Source: Anaerovoracaceae bacterium
Lineage (GTDB): Bacteria; Bacillota; Clostridia; Peptostreptococcales; Anaerovoracaceae
Reading direction: 5' to 3'
NCBI GenBank assembly: GCA_029983755.1
Contig: JASBYX010000019.1
Coordinates: 1-30,425, forward strand
Length of the DNA stretch: 30,425 nt
Each line of letters starts with the position of its first letter. Within the stretch, counting starts at the first letter, position 1. The notes under the pieces were generated by a model, which searched no databases, had not been told where the DNA came from, and worked only from the letters and a program-made list of their open reading frames with translations. Position numbers and translations under genes: made by a program. Shown one piece after another: positions 1 through 10,400 of this stretch.

Positions 1-20
1 ACATTATCATTAGAAAAACC

Positions 21-49
21 TTGCAAAAGCTGATATTTTGTGATAATAT
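21..49 (+). promoter_or_regulatory. sigma-A promoter of rpsO-pnp
   Basis: The -35 is TTGCAA (21-26), the spacer is 17 nt, and the -10 is TAATAT (44-49), preceded by an extended -10 TG at 41-42. Transcription would start near 56, giving a leader of about 100 nt before rpsO. The leader contains a small CCGA/TCGG hairpin near 108-123, close to the ribosome binding site. S15 often represses its own mRNA, so an autoregulatory fold is possible, but I cannot match it to a known S15 leader. Confidence 0.6.
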
Positions 50-154
50 TAATCGTCATATAAATTAATTAAATCAACCAAATTACTTTTACTTAGTTTT
101 AGGACACTCCGACCTTTACTCGGTGGAAGCATATGGGAAATTAGGAGGAAAATT

Positions 155-421
155 ATGATTACTAAAGAAATGAAGGAACAGATCATCAAAGATTACGCTT
201 TGAAGGAGGGAGATACAGGTTCTCCTGAGGTTCAGGTTGCTATTCTTACTGCAAGAATCAATGACCTTAATGAGCATCTTAAAGTTCACAAGAAGGATCA
301 CCACTCAAGGAGAGGTCTTCTAAAGATGGTAGGACAGAGAAGGAACCTTCTTAACTACCTGAGGGGCGTTGACGTTGAGAGATACAGAGACCTGATTGCA
401 AGACTAGGTCTGAGAAAGTAA
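155..421 (+). CDS. rpsO: 30S ribosomal protein S15
   Basis: Primary 16S rRNA-binding protein of the small-subunit platform. The 88-residue product is the usual length and shows the family signature throughout, including GDTGSPEVQVA near the N-terminus, LKVHKKDHHSRRGLL in the rRNA-binding loop (His, Asp and Ser residues that contact helix 22) and the C-terminal YRDLIARLGLRK. The ATG follows TTAGGAGGAAAATT, an almost ideal ribosome binding site. It is the first gene after a good promoter and is followed about 100 nt later by pnp, the classical rpsO-pnp pairing. A hairpin in the spacer probably reduces or processes the downstream transcript. No unusual features. Confidence 0.98.
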   Translation: MITKEMKEQIIKDYALKEGDTGSPEVQVAILTARINDLNEHLKVHKKDHHSRRGLLKMVGQRRNLLNYLRGVDVERYRDLIARLGLRK

Positions 422-441
422 TATTAAAATTGATAAGATTT

Positions 442-470
442 GGGCGAGACCTTGTCTCGTCCTTATTTAT
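442..470 (+). terminator. rpsO-pnp intercistronic hairpin (partial terminator or processing site)
   Basis: A 9-bp stem pairs 442-450 (GGGCGAGAC) with 454-462 (GTCTCGTCC, one G-U pair) around a CTT loop. The sequence TTATTTATATT follows. The T tract is weak, so read-through into pnp is likely. In E. coli the same spacer carries a terminator and an RNase III site. Confidence 0.6.
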
Positions 471-524
471 ATTAAATAAAGCCATTATAAGGAAGAGGAT
501 AAACAGGAAGGAGTTGTTTATAAT

Positions 525-2648
525 ATGGCAAGAATTGAGGATTATCGATCATTTAAAACAGCAGTGGGCGGCAGGCTTATGGAGCTGGAAATCGGAAAGG
601 TGGCAAGACAGGCTAACGGTCAGTGCTGGGTGAAATACGGTGAGTCAGTGGTGAGTGTAACTGCTACGGCTTCTAAGGAGCCTAGACCTGATATTGACTT
701 TTTTCCACTGAGCTGCGATTACGAAGAGAAAATGTACTCTGCAGGTAAAATTCCTGGAGGATTTTTAAAGAGAGAGGGAAGACCAAGCGAGCATGCTATT
801 TTGAGCTCAAGACTTATGGACAGGCCTCTGAGACCGCTATTTCCAAAGGGTTACAGGAATGATGTGGTTGTTGTAGCTACAGTTATGTCTGTGGACCCTG
901 ACTGCCCAACTGAGGTGATGGCTATGATCGGATCTTCCGTAGCCCTTGCAACTTCTGACATTCCTTGGGATGGCCCTACAGCCTCAGTTGTAGTAGGACT
1001 TGTGGATGGACGTTTTGTGATAAACCCTACGCTAGAGCAGAGGGAAAAGTCTGAAATGCACCTCACTGTATCAGGAACTAAGGAAGCCATCATGATGGTT
1101 GAGGCAGGTGCCAATGAAGTTTCTGAAGAGACGATGCTGGATGCCATCATGTTCGCCCATGAAGAAATCAAGAAGATCGTAGAATTCATTGACGCTATTG
1201 TAGCGGAAGTGGGGATAGAAAAGCAGCCTTTTGAAGCTCCCGTTGTTCCGGAAGAAATTGCTGCTGAAGTTAAGGCTTTTGCAGAAGATAAGTACGATAC
1301 TGCAATTCGCATTAAGGACAAGCAAGAGAGAGAAAACGCCATGGACGAAGTGGACGCCATGACACAGGAGTATTTTGCTGATAAGATGGACGAGGCTGAA
1401 TATGAGGAAGCTAGCAAGCACATTGCTTCTGCCCTCTATGATGTGAAGAAAACGAAGGTTCGTAACATGATTTTGGATGAGGGCATCCGTCCTGACCACA
1501 GAGGACTTAAGGAAATCAGACCTATATGGTGTGAGACAGGACTTCTTCCAAGAGCCCATGGAAGCGGACTTTTCACAAGGGGACAGACTCAGGTTCTATC
1601 TGCATGTGCAATAGCACCTGTAAGCGAAGCCCAGATCATAGATGGAATCACCGAACAGACCGAGAAGAGATACATGCATCACTACAACTTCCCGGCTTAT
1701 TCTGTGGGCGAGGCTAGACCTTCAAGAAGTCCTGGAAGAAGAGAGATAGGACATGGTGCATTAGCAGAGAGGGCACTTCTTCCAATGCTTCCAAGTGTTG
1801 AAGAATTCCCATATGCCATCAGAGTGGTCTCTGACGTACTTGAATCAAACGGTTCTTCATCGATGGCCTCCACCTGTGGATCAACTATGGCACTTATGGA
1901 CGCTGGTGTTCCAATCAAAAAGCCGGTATCTGGAATTGCCATGGGTCTCATCGAAAGAGTCGAGGAAGATGGGAGCAGCAAGATGGCCATCCTTAGCGAT
2001 ATTCAAGGGATGGAGGATTTCCTAGGAGACATGGACTTTAAGGTTACCGGTACAAAGGATGGAATCACAGCCATTCAGATGGATATCAAGGTACACGGAT
2101 TATCCAGGGAGATCCTAAAAGAGGCTCTTGAACAGGCAAGGGAAGGCAGAATGTTTATAATGGATAAGATCTTTGAAGAAATTTCTGAGCCAAGGGCTGA
2201 GCTTTCTAAGTACGCTCCTAGATATGTATCCATGAGAATTGATCCGGATAAGATCAGACTTGTAATAGGACCTGGCGGAAAGACTATCAACAAAATTGTT
2301 GAAGAAACCGGTGCTAAGATCGACATATCTGAGGAGGATCCGGGGCTTATAATGATTTATTCTGCATCTCAAGAAGGGGCAGATGCTGCAAAGGCACAGA
2401 TTGAATTCCTAACAAGGGATGTTGAGGTTGGAGAAACTTATATGGGTAAGGTTATGAGAATAATGAGCTTCGGCGCATTTATTGAAATCCTGCCAGGCAA
2501 GGAAGGTTTGCTCCACATCTCCAAGATGGCTAAGAGGAGAATTGACAAGGTTGAAGATGTTATGAACATTGGTGACGAGGTAGAGGTTAAGGTTACAGAA
2601 ATCGACAGCCAGAACAGAATCAATCTCGTTCGCACACATCTGGACTAA
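525..2648 (+). CDS. pnp: polyribonucleotide nucleotidyltransferase (PNPase)
   Basis: Phosphorolytic 3'-to-5' exoribonuclease (and template-free polymerase) of mRNA turnover. The 707 residues match the family. Two RNase PH-like domains flank an all-helical segment: the first spans about residues 8-230, and the second, catalytic one about 320-550 with FTRGQTQ and the SDVLESNGSSSMAS phosphate-binding region. They are followed by a KH domain with the GPGG loop (IGPGGKTINKI) near residue 583 and a C-terminal S1 domain (YMGKVMRIMSFGAFIEI through GLLHISKM). The protein ends soon after S1, without the long tail of proteobacterial enzymes. The ATG follows AGGAAGGAG. It is probably co-transcribed with rpsO and ends at a strong terminator. 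Confidence 0.98.
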   Translation: MARIEDYRSFKTAVGGRLMELEIGKVARQANGQCWVKYGESVVSVTATASKEPRPDIDFFPLSCDYEEKMYSAGKIPGGFLKREGRPSEHAILSSRLMDRPLRPLFPKGYRNDVVVVATVMSVDPDCPTEVMAMIGSSVALATSDIPWDGPTASVVVGLVDGRFVINPTLEQREKSEMHLTVSGTKEAIMMVEAGANEVSEETMLDAIMFAHEEIKKIVEFIDAIVAEVGIEKQPFEAPVVPEEIAAEVKAFAEDKYDTAIRIKDKQERENAMDEVDAMTQEYFADKMDEAEYEEASKHIASALYDVKKTKVRNMILDEGIRPDHRGLKEIRPIWCETGLLPRAHGSGLFTRGQTQVLSACAIAPVSEAQIIDGITEQTEKRYMHHYNFPAYSVGEARPSRSPGRREIGHGALAERALLPMLPSVEEFPYAIRVVSDVLESNGSSSMASTCGSTMALMDAGVPIKKPVSGIAMGLIERVEEDGSSKMAILSDIQGMEDFLGDMDFKVTGTKDGITAIQMDIKVHGLSREILKEALEQAREGRMFIMDKIFEEISEPRAELSKYAPRYVSMRIDPDKIRLVIGPGGKTINKIVEETGAKIDISEEDPGLIMIYSASQEGADAAKAQIEFLTRDVEVGETYMGKVMRIMSFGAFIEILPGKEGLLHISKMAKRRIDKVEDVMNIGDEVEVKVTEIDSQNRINLVRTHLD

Positions 2649-2697
2649 TTTGACAGATTCCGATAAGCTTACATTATAATTAATAGAACAAAATATT

Positions 2698-2745
2698 AAA
2701 ACAGCCTTTATCATTTCACACTTCATCGGATAAAGGCTGTTTTTG
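2698..2745 (+). terminator. pnp terminator
   Basis: AAAACAGCCTTTATC (2698-2712) pairs with GATAAAGGCTGTTTT (2729-2743) around a 16-nt loop, and the right arm runs directly into T residues. This is a rho-independent terminator. Its right half is repeated at 2803. Confidence 0.85.
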
Positions 2746-2838
2746 TGTGCCGTGATTCATGTAGTTTTAAAAGACACGACAGGAGGAAGGCGCTTTTTAC
2801 CTGATAAAGGCTGTTTTTGCGTGGCATGCTCCATGTAG
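2729..2838. repeat. 36-bp imperfect direct repeat of the terminator right half
   Basis: Bases 2729-2764 recur at 2803-2838 with 31 of 36 identical. The first 17 bases (right terminator arm, T run and a G) are fully conserved and the differences fall in the distal half. The second copy could also pair with the left arm at 2698-2712. The region 2745-2984 otherwise holds no gene that I can support. Confidence 0.75.
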
Positions 2839-2984
2839 AGGGAATATATTTATATTCTATGGGTACTTTTTGCTGTAATTGTAACGCATATGATGTATTT
2901 AGTTGCAATTATCACTATTTTGTTGATATAAAATAAAAATATATGTAAAACTTTAAAATTTTTAATAAAATTTTAATAAATAGC

Positions 2985-3014
2985 TTGCACATGTTAACTT
3001 CAGAATGGTACAAT
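2985..3014 (+). promoter_or_regulatory. promoter of the surface-fibre locus
   Basis: The -35 is TTGCAC (2985-2990), the spacer is 18 nt, and the -10 is TACAAT (3009-3014) with an extended TG at 3006-3007. It lies in a very AT-rich tract and leaves a leader of about 80 nt before GGGAGG (3092-3097) and the adhesin ATG. No operator is obvious. Confidence 0.6.
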
Positions 3015-3103
3015 GATTTAAAATAGACTACAAAGGTATAGTACAAAAATTTAGAATACTTTAATCGTATTAAGAAAATCATAATTCCATCGGGAGGATT
3101 TGC

Positions 3104-4333
3104 ATGAGTAGCTCATCATATAGAAAAAGCGTTAAGCAAGTACTAACGTTAATTCTTATTCTTTTGGTTTGTTTCACTTTCTTATTACCTGTAGGGGTGT
3201 TTTCTGAGGAAGTCTCAAATGACAACAAGGTCAATGGGACTGTATCTGATGTTAGTGTCAAAGACGCAGATAAAGATACAAATAAAGATGCACATACAAA
3301 AGATGCACATACAGATGTAGAAACTCCACCCGAATCTTCAGATGGAATCAACTCTAATGATTCTAATTTATTACATGTTAGTAAATCAACAGATCCTGCT
3401 GTCAAGTTGACTAAGGAAACCACCCTCACTAAAGCTTTGAGGGTAAAACGTGAAGCCGCAGAGAATTTAATGAGCACAGAAGCTCCATCTCTGTCTTCAA
3501 CTGCTCCATCAACATTTCCAATTGGAGCTGATGGAAACCAAATAGAAAATGTAAGAGTTTCCTGGGTAACACCTGATTCTCCGGCTGATGACGGCATCCC
3601 GTCTACACTTTCTCAAAAATGGACAGATAATATCCCCCAGACAGTTAAGATGAAGATAGACTTTTCTCTTTCGGGTCAGCACGACTACGAACCGGGAACT
3701 ATCTCTTTTGTTGTGCCCAAAAATATTTTCAAAGACAGAAACGGAAATTTCACAGGAAGGATGAATCTGGCGGTTCCGGAAGCCCCTGACTCAAACGGGA
3801 CATTTGTCTACACTGAAGAAGGGAACAAATATATTATCATAAACAACAAGAAGCTTTCTTCAGCAACAACTGCAGTGATAGAATTCACCATATCAGGACT
3901 TGTTCCAAGTGAAATACGTGATTTATCTACAGGTTATGTTACTGACAAGTTTGGAACAAGCATGAAGCTCGTTACCTCTGCCGGGACAGTTTTAACTGCA
4001 CAGTCAAATGAAATAGATGCAAAGATAGATACTGCCGCAATCCTTCAAGAAGCCGGAAACAAGGCGACGGTCAACAGACCTAGGGAAACATGGTCCAATA
4101 AATTCCCCACTGAACTTAAGCCGGAAAATCATAAAGATTATGTATATGTTGCATATACTACTTACGTAAAAACCAAGGCGAACCAGTATTTTGACCTGAA
4201 GTGGGAAGATACCATCTCGAGCAATGGAAAATCCAAGACAGGGACAATTTTAGGTTACAAAATAGCTGACTCTCAAAAGGTTATCAAAACTTCAAATGGA
4301 GCTACCGTTAGGGATGACAATTTCTTCTCGTGA
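3104..4333 (+). CDS. N-terminal fragment of the giant adhesin (signal peptide plus adhesive region)
   Basis: The 409-residue product starts at an ATG 6 nt after GGGAGG. Residues 1-34 are a Sec signal peptide: SYRKSVK, then a hydrophobic core LTLILILLVCFTFLLPVGV. A low-complexity Asp/Lys/Asn linker with a tandem KDAHT repeat follows, then beta-rich sequence (for example WTDNIPQTVKMKIDFSLSG near residue 170) of the kind seen at the tip end of large Clostridia surface proteins. The stop is TGA at 4331. If this is the true product, it would be secreted but not anchored, because the LPKTG lies in the downstream piece. I do not recognise a named domain in this segment, and its ligand is unknown. 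Confidence 0.6.
   Translation: MSSSSYRKSVKQVLTLILILLVCFTFLLPVGVFSEEVSNDNKVNGTVSDVSVKDADKDTNKDAHTKDAHTDVETPPESSDGINSNDSNLLHVSKSTDPAVKLTKETTLTKALRVKREAAENLMSTEAPSLSSTAPSTFPIGADGNQIENVRVSWVTPDSPADDGIPSTLSQKWTDNIPQTVKMKIDFSLSGQHDYEPGTISFVVPKNIFKDRNGNFTGRMNLAVPEAPDSNGTFVYTEEGNKYIIINNKKLSSATTAVIEFTISGLVPSEIRDLSTGYVTDKFGTSMKLVTSAGTVLTAQSNEIDAKIDTAAILQEAGNKATVNRPRETWSNKFPTELKPENHKDYVYVAYTTYVKTKANQYFDLKWEDTISSNGKSKTGTILGYKIADSQKVIKTSNGATVRDDNFFS
3284..3313 (+). repeat. two-copy 15-bp in-frame tandem repeat (KDAHT)
   Basis: AAAGATGCACATACA occurs at 3284-3298 and 3299-3313 without a gap. It encodes KDAHT twice, next to degenerate units (KDADKDTN), in the linker after the signal peptide. The unit is a multiple of three, so copy-number change would alter linker length without a frameshift. 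Confidence 0.85.
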
Positions 4334-4441
4334 TATATTAAAGATGATGACAATTTTTTCATAACAGTATATGCTGCATATCCTAAGAGTGATTTTTCTC
4401 CTGACGAAAAATACGAACTCAAAAATACAGTTAAGTACACA

Positions 4442-7400
4442 ATGACTTCAAAGGATGATAAACAGGTTACAGTTGCAACAAAGGAGGCAACTATCCCATA
4501 TAGACCTGTGGGTTTTGTAGTACCTAATGGACATTTCTACGTATATAAGCACGGCTATGGTCCGGAAATTGTTGAACGTGATAACCCATTATTACCCAAC
4601 TATCCACTGAGAGAGGGCATATATTCATACCAACTGGAAGATTTAAAAAATGGTAAAGAGGTGGAGATAGCCTATGATGTTTTGGCCCTATCTTTTGGGT
4701 TACCTTGGACCTATGACAAGACAGCCGGGGATGCTCTGAAAAACAACCCGGATAAATACGGAAAGAATTCATACACAACAATAGTCAAAGACGAAAAACT
4801 GGAACTTGATGGAAAGAAGCTCGCACCGGAAGATTATGAGTTTTCGGGTATTGAATTTAAAAAGGTTACACCTTATGGATATGAGAAGTTTACAGAAGAC
4901 GGTACTTCTTACCTTGAAAGCGATCATGGCGTTATCTACGGGGAAGTAGAATCAGGTTCATGGGGATACAAGGCTTTAGATATCAAAGAATTTCCTGACT
5001 TAAATGTATATGCCATGGATAGAAACGGAAGCTATGTTAAATGTGCTACAGTAACCTACTCCACAGGGAAACCGGTGATTCAAACTGAGAACGGGGGCAC
5101 TATCAACGGTACAAGGCTGACTTTCCCTAAAGGTACAATTGGCTATAAGGTCGATGCAAAGACCAAACTTCCTGCAATAACTTGGGTTATGTATCCATAT
5201 GTTAAAATCAAACCTTCGACTAAGATTAAGGCATACCTTAATAAGACGTATGATTCTGATAAACCGGCATCTTGGGAACTTGCAAATACTGCAACAATGG
5301 AGGTTCCTGATACAGGCTATAAAAAGAATGGATTTGTCAATGAGTTCATAGGAAGAGATAGAATAGAAAAAGTCAATTATGGAGCAAAGCTAAGGAACAA
5401 AATTGAGGATGTAAGTACAGATAAAGACAGATCTGTAAACAATACCAAGCTAAAATTCACCTCAAAAGGAGAAATTTCAAATAATATGCTCTCCATGGAG
5501 GATTTGAAAGATGCAATAGATAATGGCTATATCCTGGAAGAAAAGTCAGCCACATGGTATAACCTTTTGCCGGAAGGTGTTACACCGGATTTAAATTCCA
5601 TTACTTTGAGAAATGCAGATAGAATTGAAGATGTTAAGGTCGTCCCTGATTATAGAGGTAGTGGGCGAACTATGCTCATTGTAAAGGCGAAGTTAAAACC
5701 TAAGTACAATCAGAAAAAAGAAGGCTTTTCTGATGAGCCGGTTATAGAATTTACCGGGAATTATCCTTGGACGAACTTAACTGACTACGGCAAAGATTTA
5801 GATTACAGAAGTGTTTATGAATCATCCAACGATCACCTTGGAAACCGCAAAGATTTTACAGGTGAGAGGGATAATCCTAATGGTGAAAATCACAAGGAAT
5901 CCAAGGAATCTGTAGGTGAGTTTGCAAAATTACTTACAGATGTTAATCCAGATAGAAATGATCCTAGCTTTATCTATGCCGGTTCAGTTACGCATTTTGA
6001 AATCCCAACCATATCAGCATCTTCCATAACAAAGATGGTTGATGTCAACGGTGAAGGGATGTTTTGGGATGGTCTTGCTAACGATACTCCTAAAAATGTC
6101 ATTGAAGGTGGAAACTATACATATAGACTTACTGTAAATCCTATTGCTGATACTAGCTCAAAGGACATAGTTCTCTATGATCAGCTGGAAAGCTACATTC
6201 CAACAGAAGACAAGGATGATCACGGAGACGTTCAGTGGAAGGGAACTCTAAAGTCCATCGACCTTAGCCAAATGAAATCAAAGGGAGCAAATCCAATAGT
6301 TTATTACAGTACAAGGGAAGATTTGGTGCTGGATGTTGAGGATCAGCCTGCTCACAGAGATCTAAAGGATAAATCGATTTGGAGTACCGAAATTCCAAAG
6401 GACAAAACCAAGATAACAGCCATAGCAATAGACGTTAGAAAGAATAAGGATGGTGGAGATTTCATCCTGTCTCCGGGAGAGTCTATATCAGCATTCATCA
6501 ACATGAAGGCTCCTCTTGCAAAGGATTTGGCAAAAAAGGCCGGAAATGAAGAGAAAGACTGGTATGACAAGCCACTTGGATCAGGAGAAAAAGAAACTGA
6601 TCATGCGGGAGGAGCTCACGCATATAATAACTTCTCATTGACCAACAAAACATTTATAGGTTCTCAGGATAATCTCACTTCCCAGTTCGCTAGGTATGAT
6701 TATACGAAAGTTGGACTGTCACCATTCAAAATACATGTATTTAAAAAATGGAGCGATGACAATGACAGGGATCGAAAGAGAATAGCAGAAGTGGAGATAG
6801 ATCTCTTGGCAAATGGAAAAGCCGTAGATCACATCGTTTTAAGTGATAGAAACAATTGGAAATATACATTTGACAAATTACCATATGCTGATGAAAACGG
6901 TGAGGTGATAAACTATTCCCTTAAAGAGAACAAAATAAAGGACTATGATGTAAGTTATCACACTAAGAGAGTTGCTGACGGTTTGGAGCTTACTGCAGAA
7001 AACATCCACGAGCCTGAAAAAATCTCAATCAGTGGAACAAAGACATGGGAGAATAGTGAGCATATGCCTAAGAGTATTTTGCTCATTCTAAAAGCCGATG
7101 GGAAAGTACATTCGAGAAAGACTGTAACCCCTGATTATGCTGGCAACTGGAAGTACACCTTTGATAACCTGTATAAATATAAAGACGGCAAGGAAATCAA
7201 ATACGACCTTGAAGAAAAGGCCGATGGTTTTGTTGTGAAAAAAACAAGGACTTCAAAGGGTATAGATCTGCATAATACGTGGCACCCATATGGGGATATC
7301 ACCTTGGAAAAACGCATTAAGGACAATGTTACTCCTGTGAAGGATGTTGTTTTCACATTTATCTTTAGGTCCCTAGATGAAAAAGGCGATATAGACTTCC

Positions 7401-10400
7401 AAACTTATGATTACGAAAAAAATGATGGCACAAAGGGAACCATATCAAATGGTGGAAGGCTAAATCTGAGAGCCGGAGAGAAAATAACCATCAAGAATTA
7501 TCATACAGGATATAAGTATAGCTTCCAAGAGGAGAATAGGAAGGGTTATACCCTTGAAAGAATTTATGATGATCAGGATAAACTTGTGGACAACCTTGAA
7601 GGCCAAGTAAAAGCCGGGGCGACTGTTAATGCCGTAGCGGTTAACAGGTATTCTGCTTCAGGTAAATTGCTCGTTAAGGGTCACAAGGAACTAACAGGTA
7701 GGGATCTGGAATTCCAAAAATTTCTATTTGAAATCAAAGATGAAAATGGTGAACTGGTATCTATTGGCAACAATGATAGAAATGGAAATATAATCTTTGG
7801 ACCTATAAATTATACTGAGAAGGACAGAGACAAGACATTTAACTATACAGTTTCTGAACGAAATACAGAGTATCCGGGCTATACCTATGACAAAAACACT
7901 TATAACTTTAAGGTTCAGGTTAGTGACAATGGTGATGGAACTCTTAATATCAATTCAAATCACGATGACAGCAAAATTGTATTCAAAAACTCCTATGAAG
8001 CCAATGGAGTCTTAAATTTAAAAGCATACAAAATACTCAAAGGTGGAGAATTGAAAGACGGCCAGTTTAACTTTGAACTTATTGACAAAGAGACGAACAA
8101 GGTTGTTTCCACAAGTACAAATGATGCCAAAGGAGTGATATCATTTAATGACATAAAGTTCAATACAGATGATGTAGGTAAAACCAAAACACTTGTAGCT
8201 AGAGAAATTAAGGGTAACGAGGCCAATGTTTTGTATGACAAAACTACATGCGAATATGACATCACAGCTTATGATGATGGCAGGGGAAATCTAACATTTA
8301 AAACCGTCACAAGAGATATGTTCACAGGTGATGAAAACAATTATGATACTATACCTTTGTTTGTAAACAAGATGAAGGATGGGAGCCTAAGGATAGAAAA
8401 GAGAGTATATAGTCAATGGAATGCACAGTCTTTCAAATTTAAAGTTAAATTTACAGGAAATGAAAAGGATATTCCAAATGGAGATGTAAAATTGATTAGG
8501 GGGATTCTTCCTGACAAGCCTAATACAAATCCTTCGGGATCTTTACCTTTTACAAATCTCTTTGCAAAATATGTGGAAGAAAAGATGACTCCTAGGGCCT
8601 ACCAAGCCAGAGCAAACGAATACTCAGTTCCAGACCCTGAAGGATCTGTAACGGATACTGTAACAGTTGGAGGATTAACCGGCAGGCTTTACTCAAATGG
8701 ACTTCTTGAATTTTCTCCTACGGGCTCGGGACAGGGAATTGTAGATGGATCAAAAGGAGGCATTTGGAACTGGGAAAAAAATCTCAATGGTAATATAAAA
8801 TATATAAGGTTTAAAGGCAATATAAAGCTTGTCGATGCACCTTCATTCCTAGAAAGCTTCCGGAGTGTGATGGGAGTTGACATGGGAACAACTCACATTA
8901 CAGGGGATTGTTCAGGCTTATTTAGGTATTGTAGCTTATTGAGATTTGTCAACATGGAAAAAGTAAACACAGAAGGCATAACCGTAACTACCGGTATGTT
9001 CAAAGGTACATCTATCGAGGATTTAGACATATCTAATTTCGACATGTCAAAGGTTCGTGACAATGACAGACAAGGTATGCTAGATATTAACGGCGGTTTT
9101 TTAAATAGAATCAGTCTACCAGTCAGTCTAAAGGATCTTTCTAATACAGGCTTTCCTCCAGCTATTTACTTCACCAGGGGAGATTATTACTGGGTTAAGG
9201 TTGGGGATGAGTCTAAAAAGACGAAGGATTTGAGTAAGGATTATTCGAAAACCGGATTCGGTCCCGGTGGAACATGGATATTAAAGGATTTTGATGAAAT
9301 CATAGTTAAATACAACCCTAATGGAGGAGAAGGGAGCATGCCGAATAGCGAAGGCTCTTTCAAGGATGGGGTTAGAATATCCGGTAACTTGTTCAAGCGA
9401 TTAGGGTATTTATTCGTAGGTTGGAGTAGGTCATCAGGGGATGATAACAAAGTAGAATTTACTGAGGGAAATCTCGATACGAATAAAATAGGTACTCTGC
9501 CTGGGAATGAGCTGACACTTTATGCCGTCTGGGAACCTATAGAAAGTTCTGTTAAAGTAACTGATAAGATGCTGGAATTTGAAATGAATCCATGGGAATC
9601 CGTAACAATTGAGAACCTTCCTGCTGGCCTAGGGTATGAGGTGTATGAGGAGACAGCAAATGGGTGGAGACTCGTTGAAAGCAGTGGAGATATTGGGAAG
9701 ATTAAGAGCAATGAGACATCCGTAGCTAAATTCACAAACAGTTATCAAAATAACGAATATATTCCGGTTAAAATTAGAGCTACAAAGTTCCTAGATGGGG
9801 AACCTGCTGAAGGTTTTAAGTTTGTAATGAGATACAAATATCCTCCAAATAATGAGAAACCCTTTAGTGCTGGACAGCTAGTAACATCTAAAACAAATGG
9901 TGAAATAGAATTCCCAGATCCATATGTAAAAGGTGAAAAAAAAGTAAAACCATATATAGAAGAACATATTAACTCTTTAAACGTCGGCGAATCATGTATT
10001 GAGAATTTTGAGATTAGGGAATATTCTTCTTCAAAATATCCTCATAAAGAAAACATAATTTATGATAACCGAAAAATAGAAGTCCAAATCAAATACACAA
10101 AAACAGAAAAGGGTATAGTAAGCGAGGTAATATACCCTGATGGAACGCCGCCAACCTTCCACAACAAGACGAAGGAGCCTCCTGTTGAAAAAGGCTCTTT
10201 GGAAATAAAGAAAGAAGTTACAGGGGATGTTGATCCTAATGTGGAATTTACATTCAGAGTTATAACAGATAACATCAATGTAGAGACATTTAAATTAAAA
10301 GCAGGACAGAGCAAAGTTATAGGTGACCTACCTGTCGGCACAAATTTCCAGGTAGAGGAAGTAGATATCCCTAAAGGATATGTCTTTGAGGAATTTTCCG

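Noticed and set aside
4331..4400. TGA at codon 410 as selenocysteine
   Set aside because: Only a 5-bp hairpin (ATATG/CATAT, about 4369-4381) follows, slightly too far from the codon and too weak for a bacterial SECIS element. An adhesin is also an implausible selenoprotein. I cannot exclude it without a genome search for selA, selB and selC.
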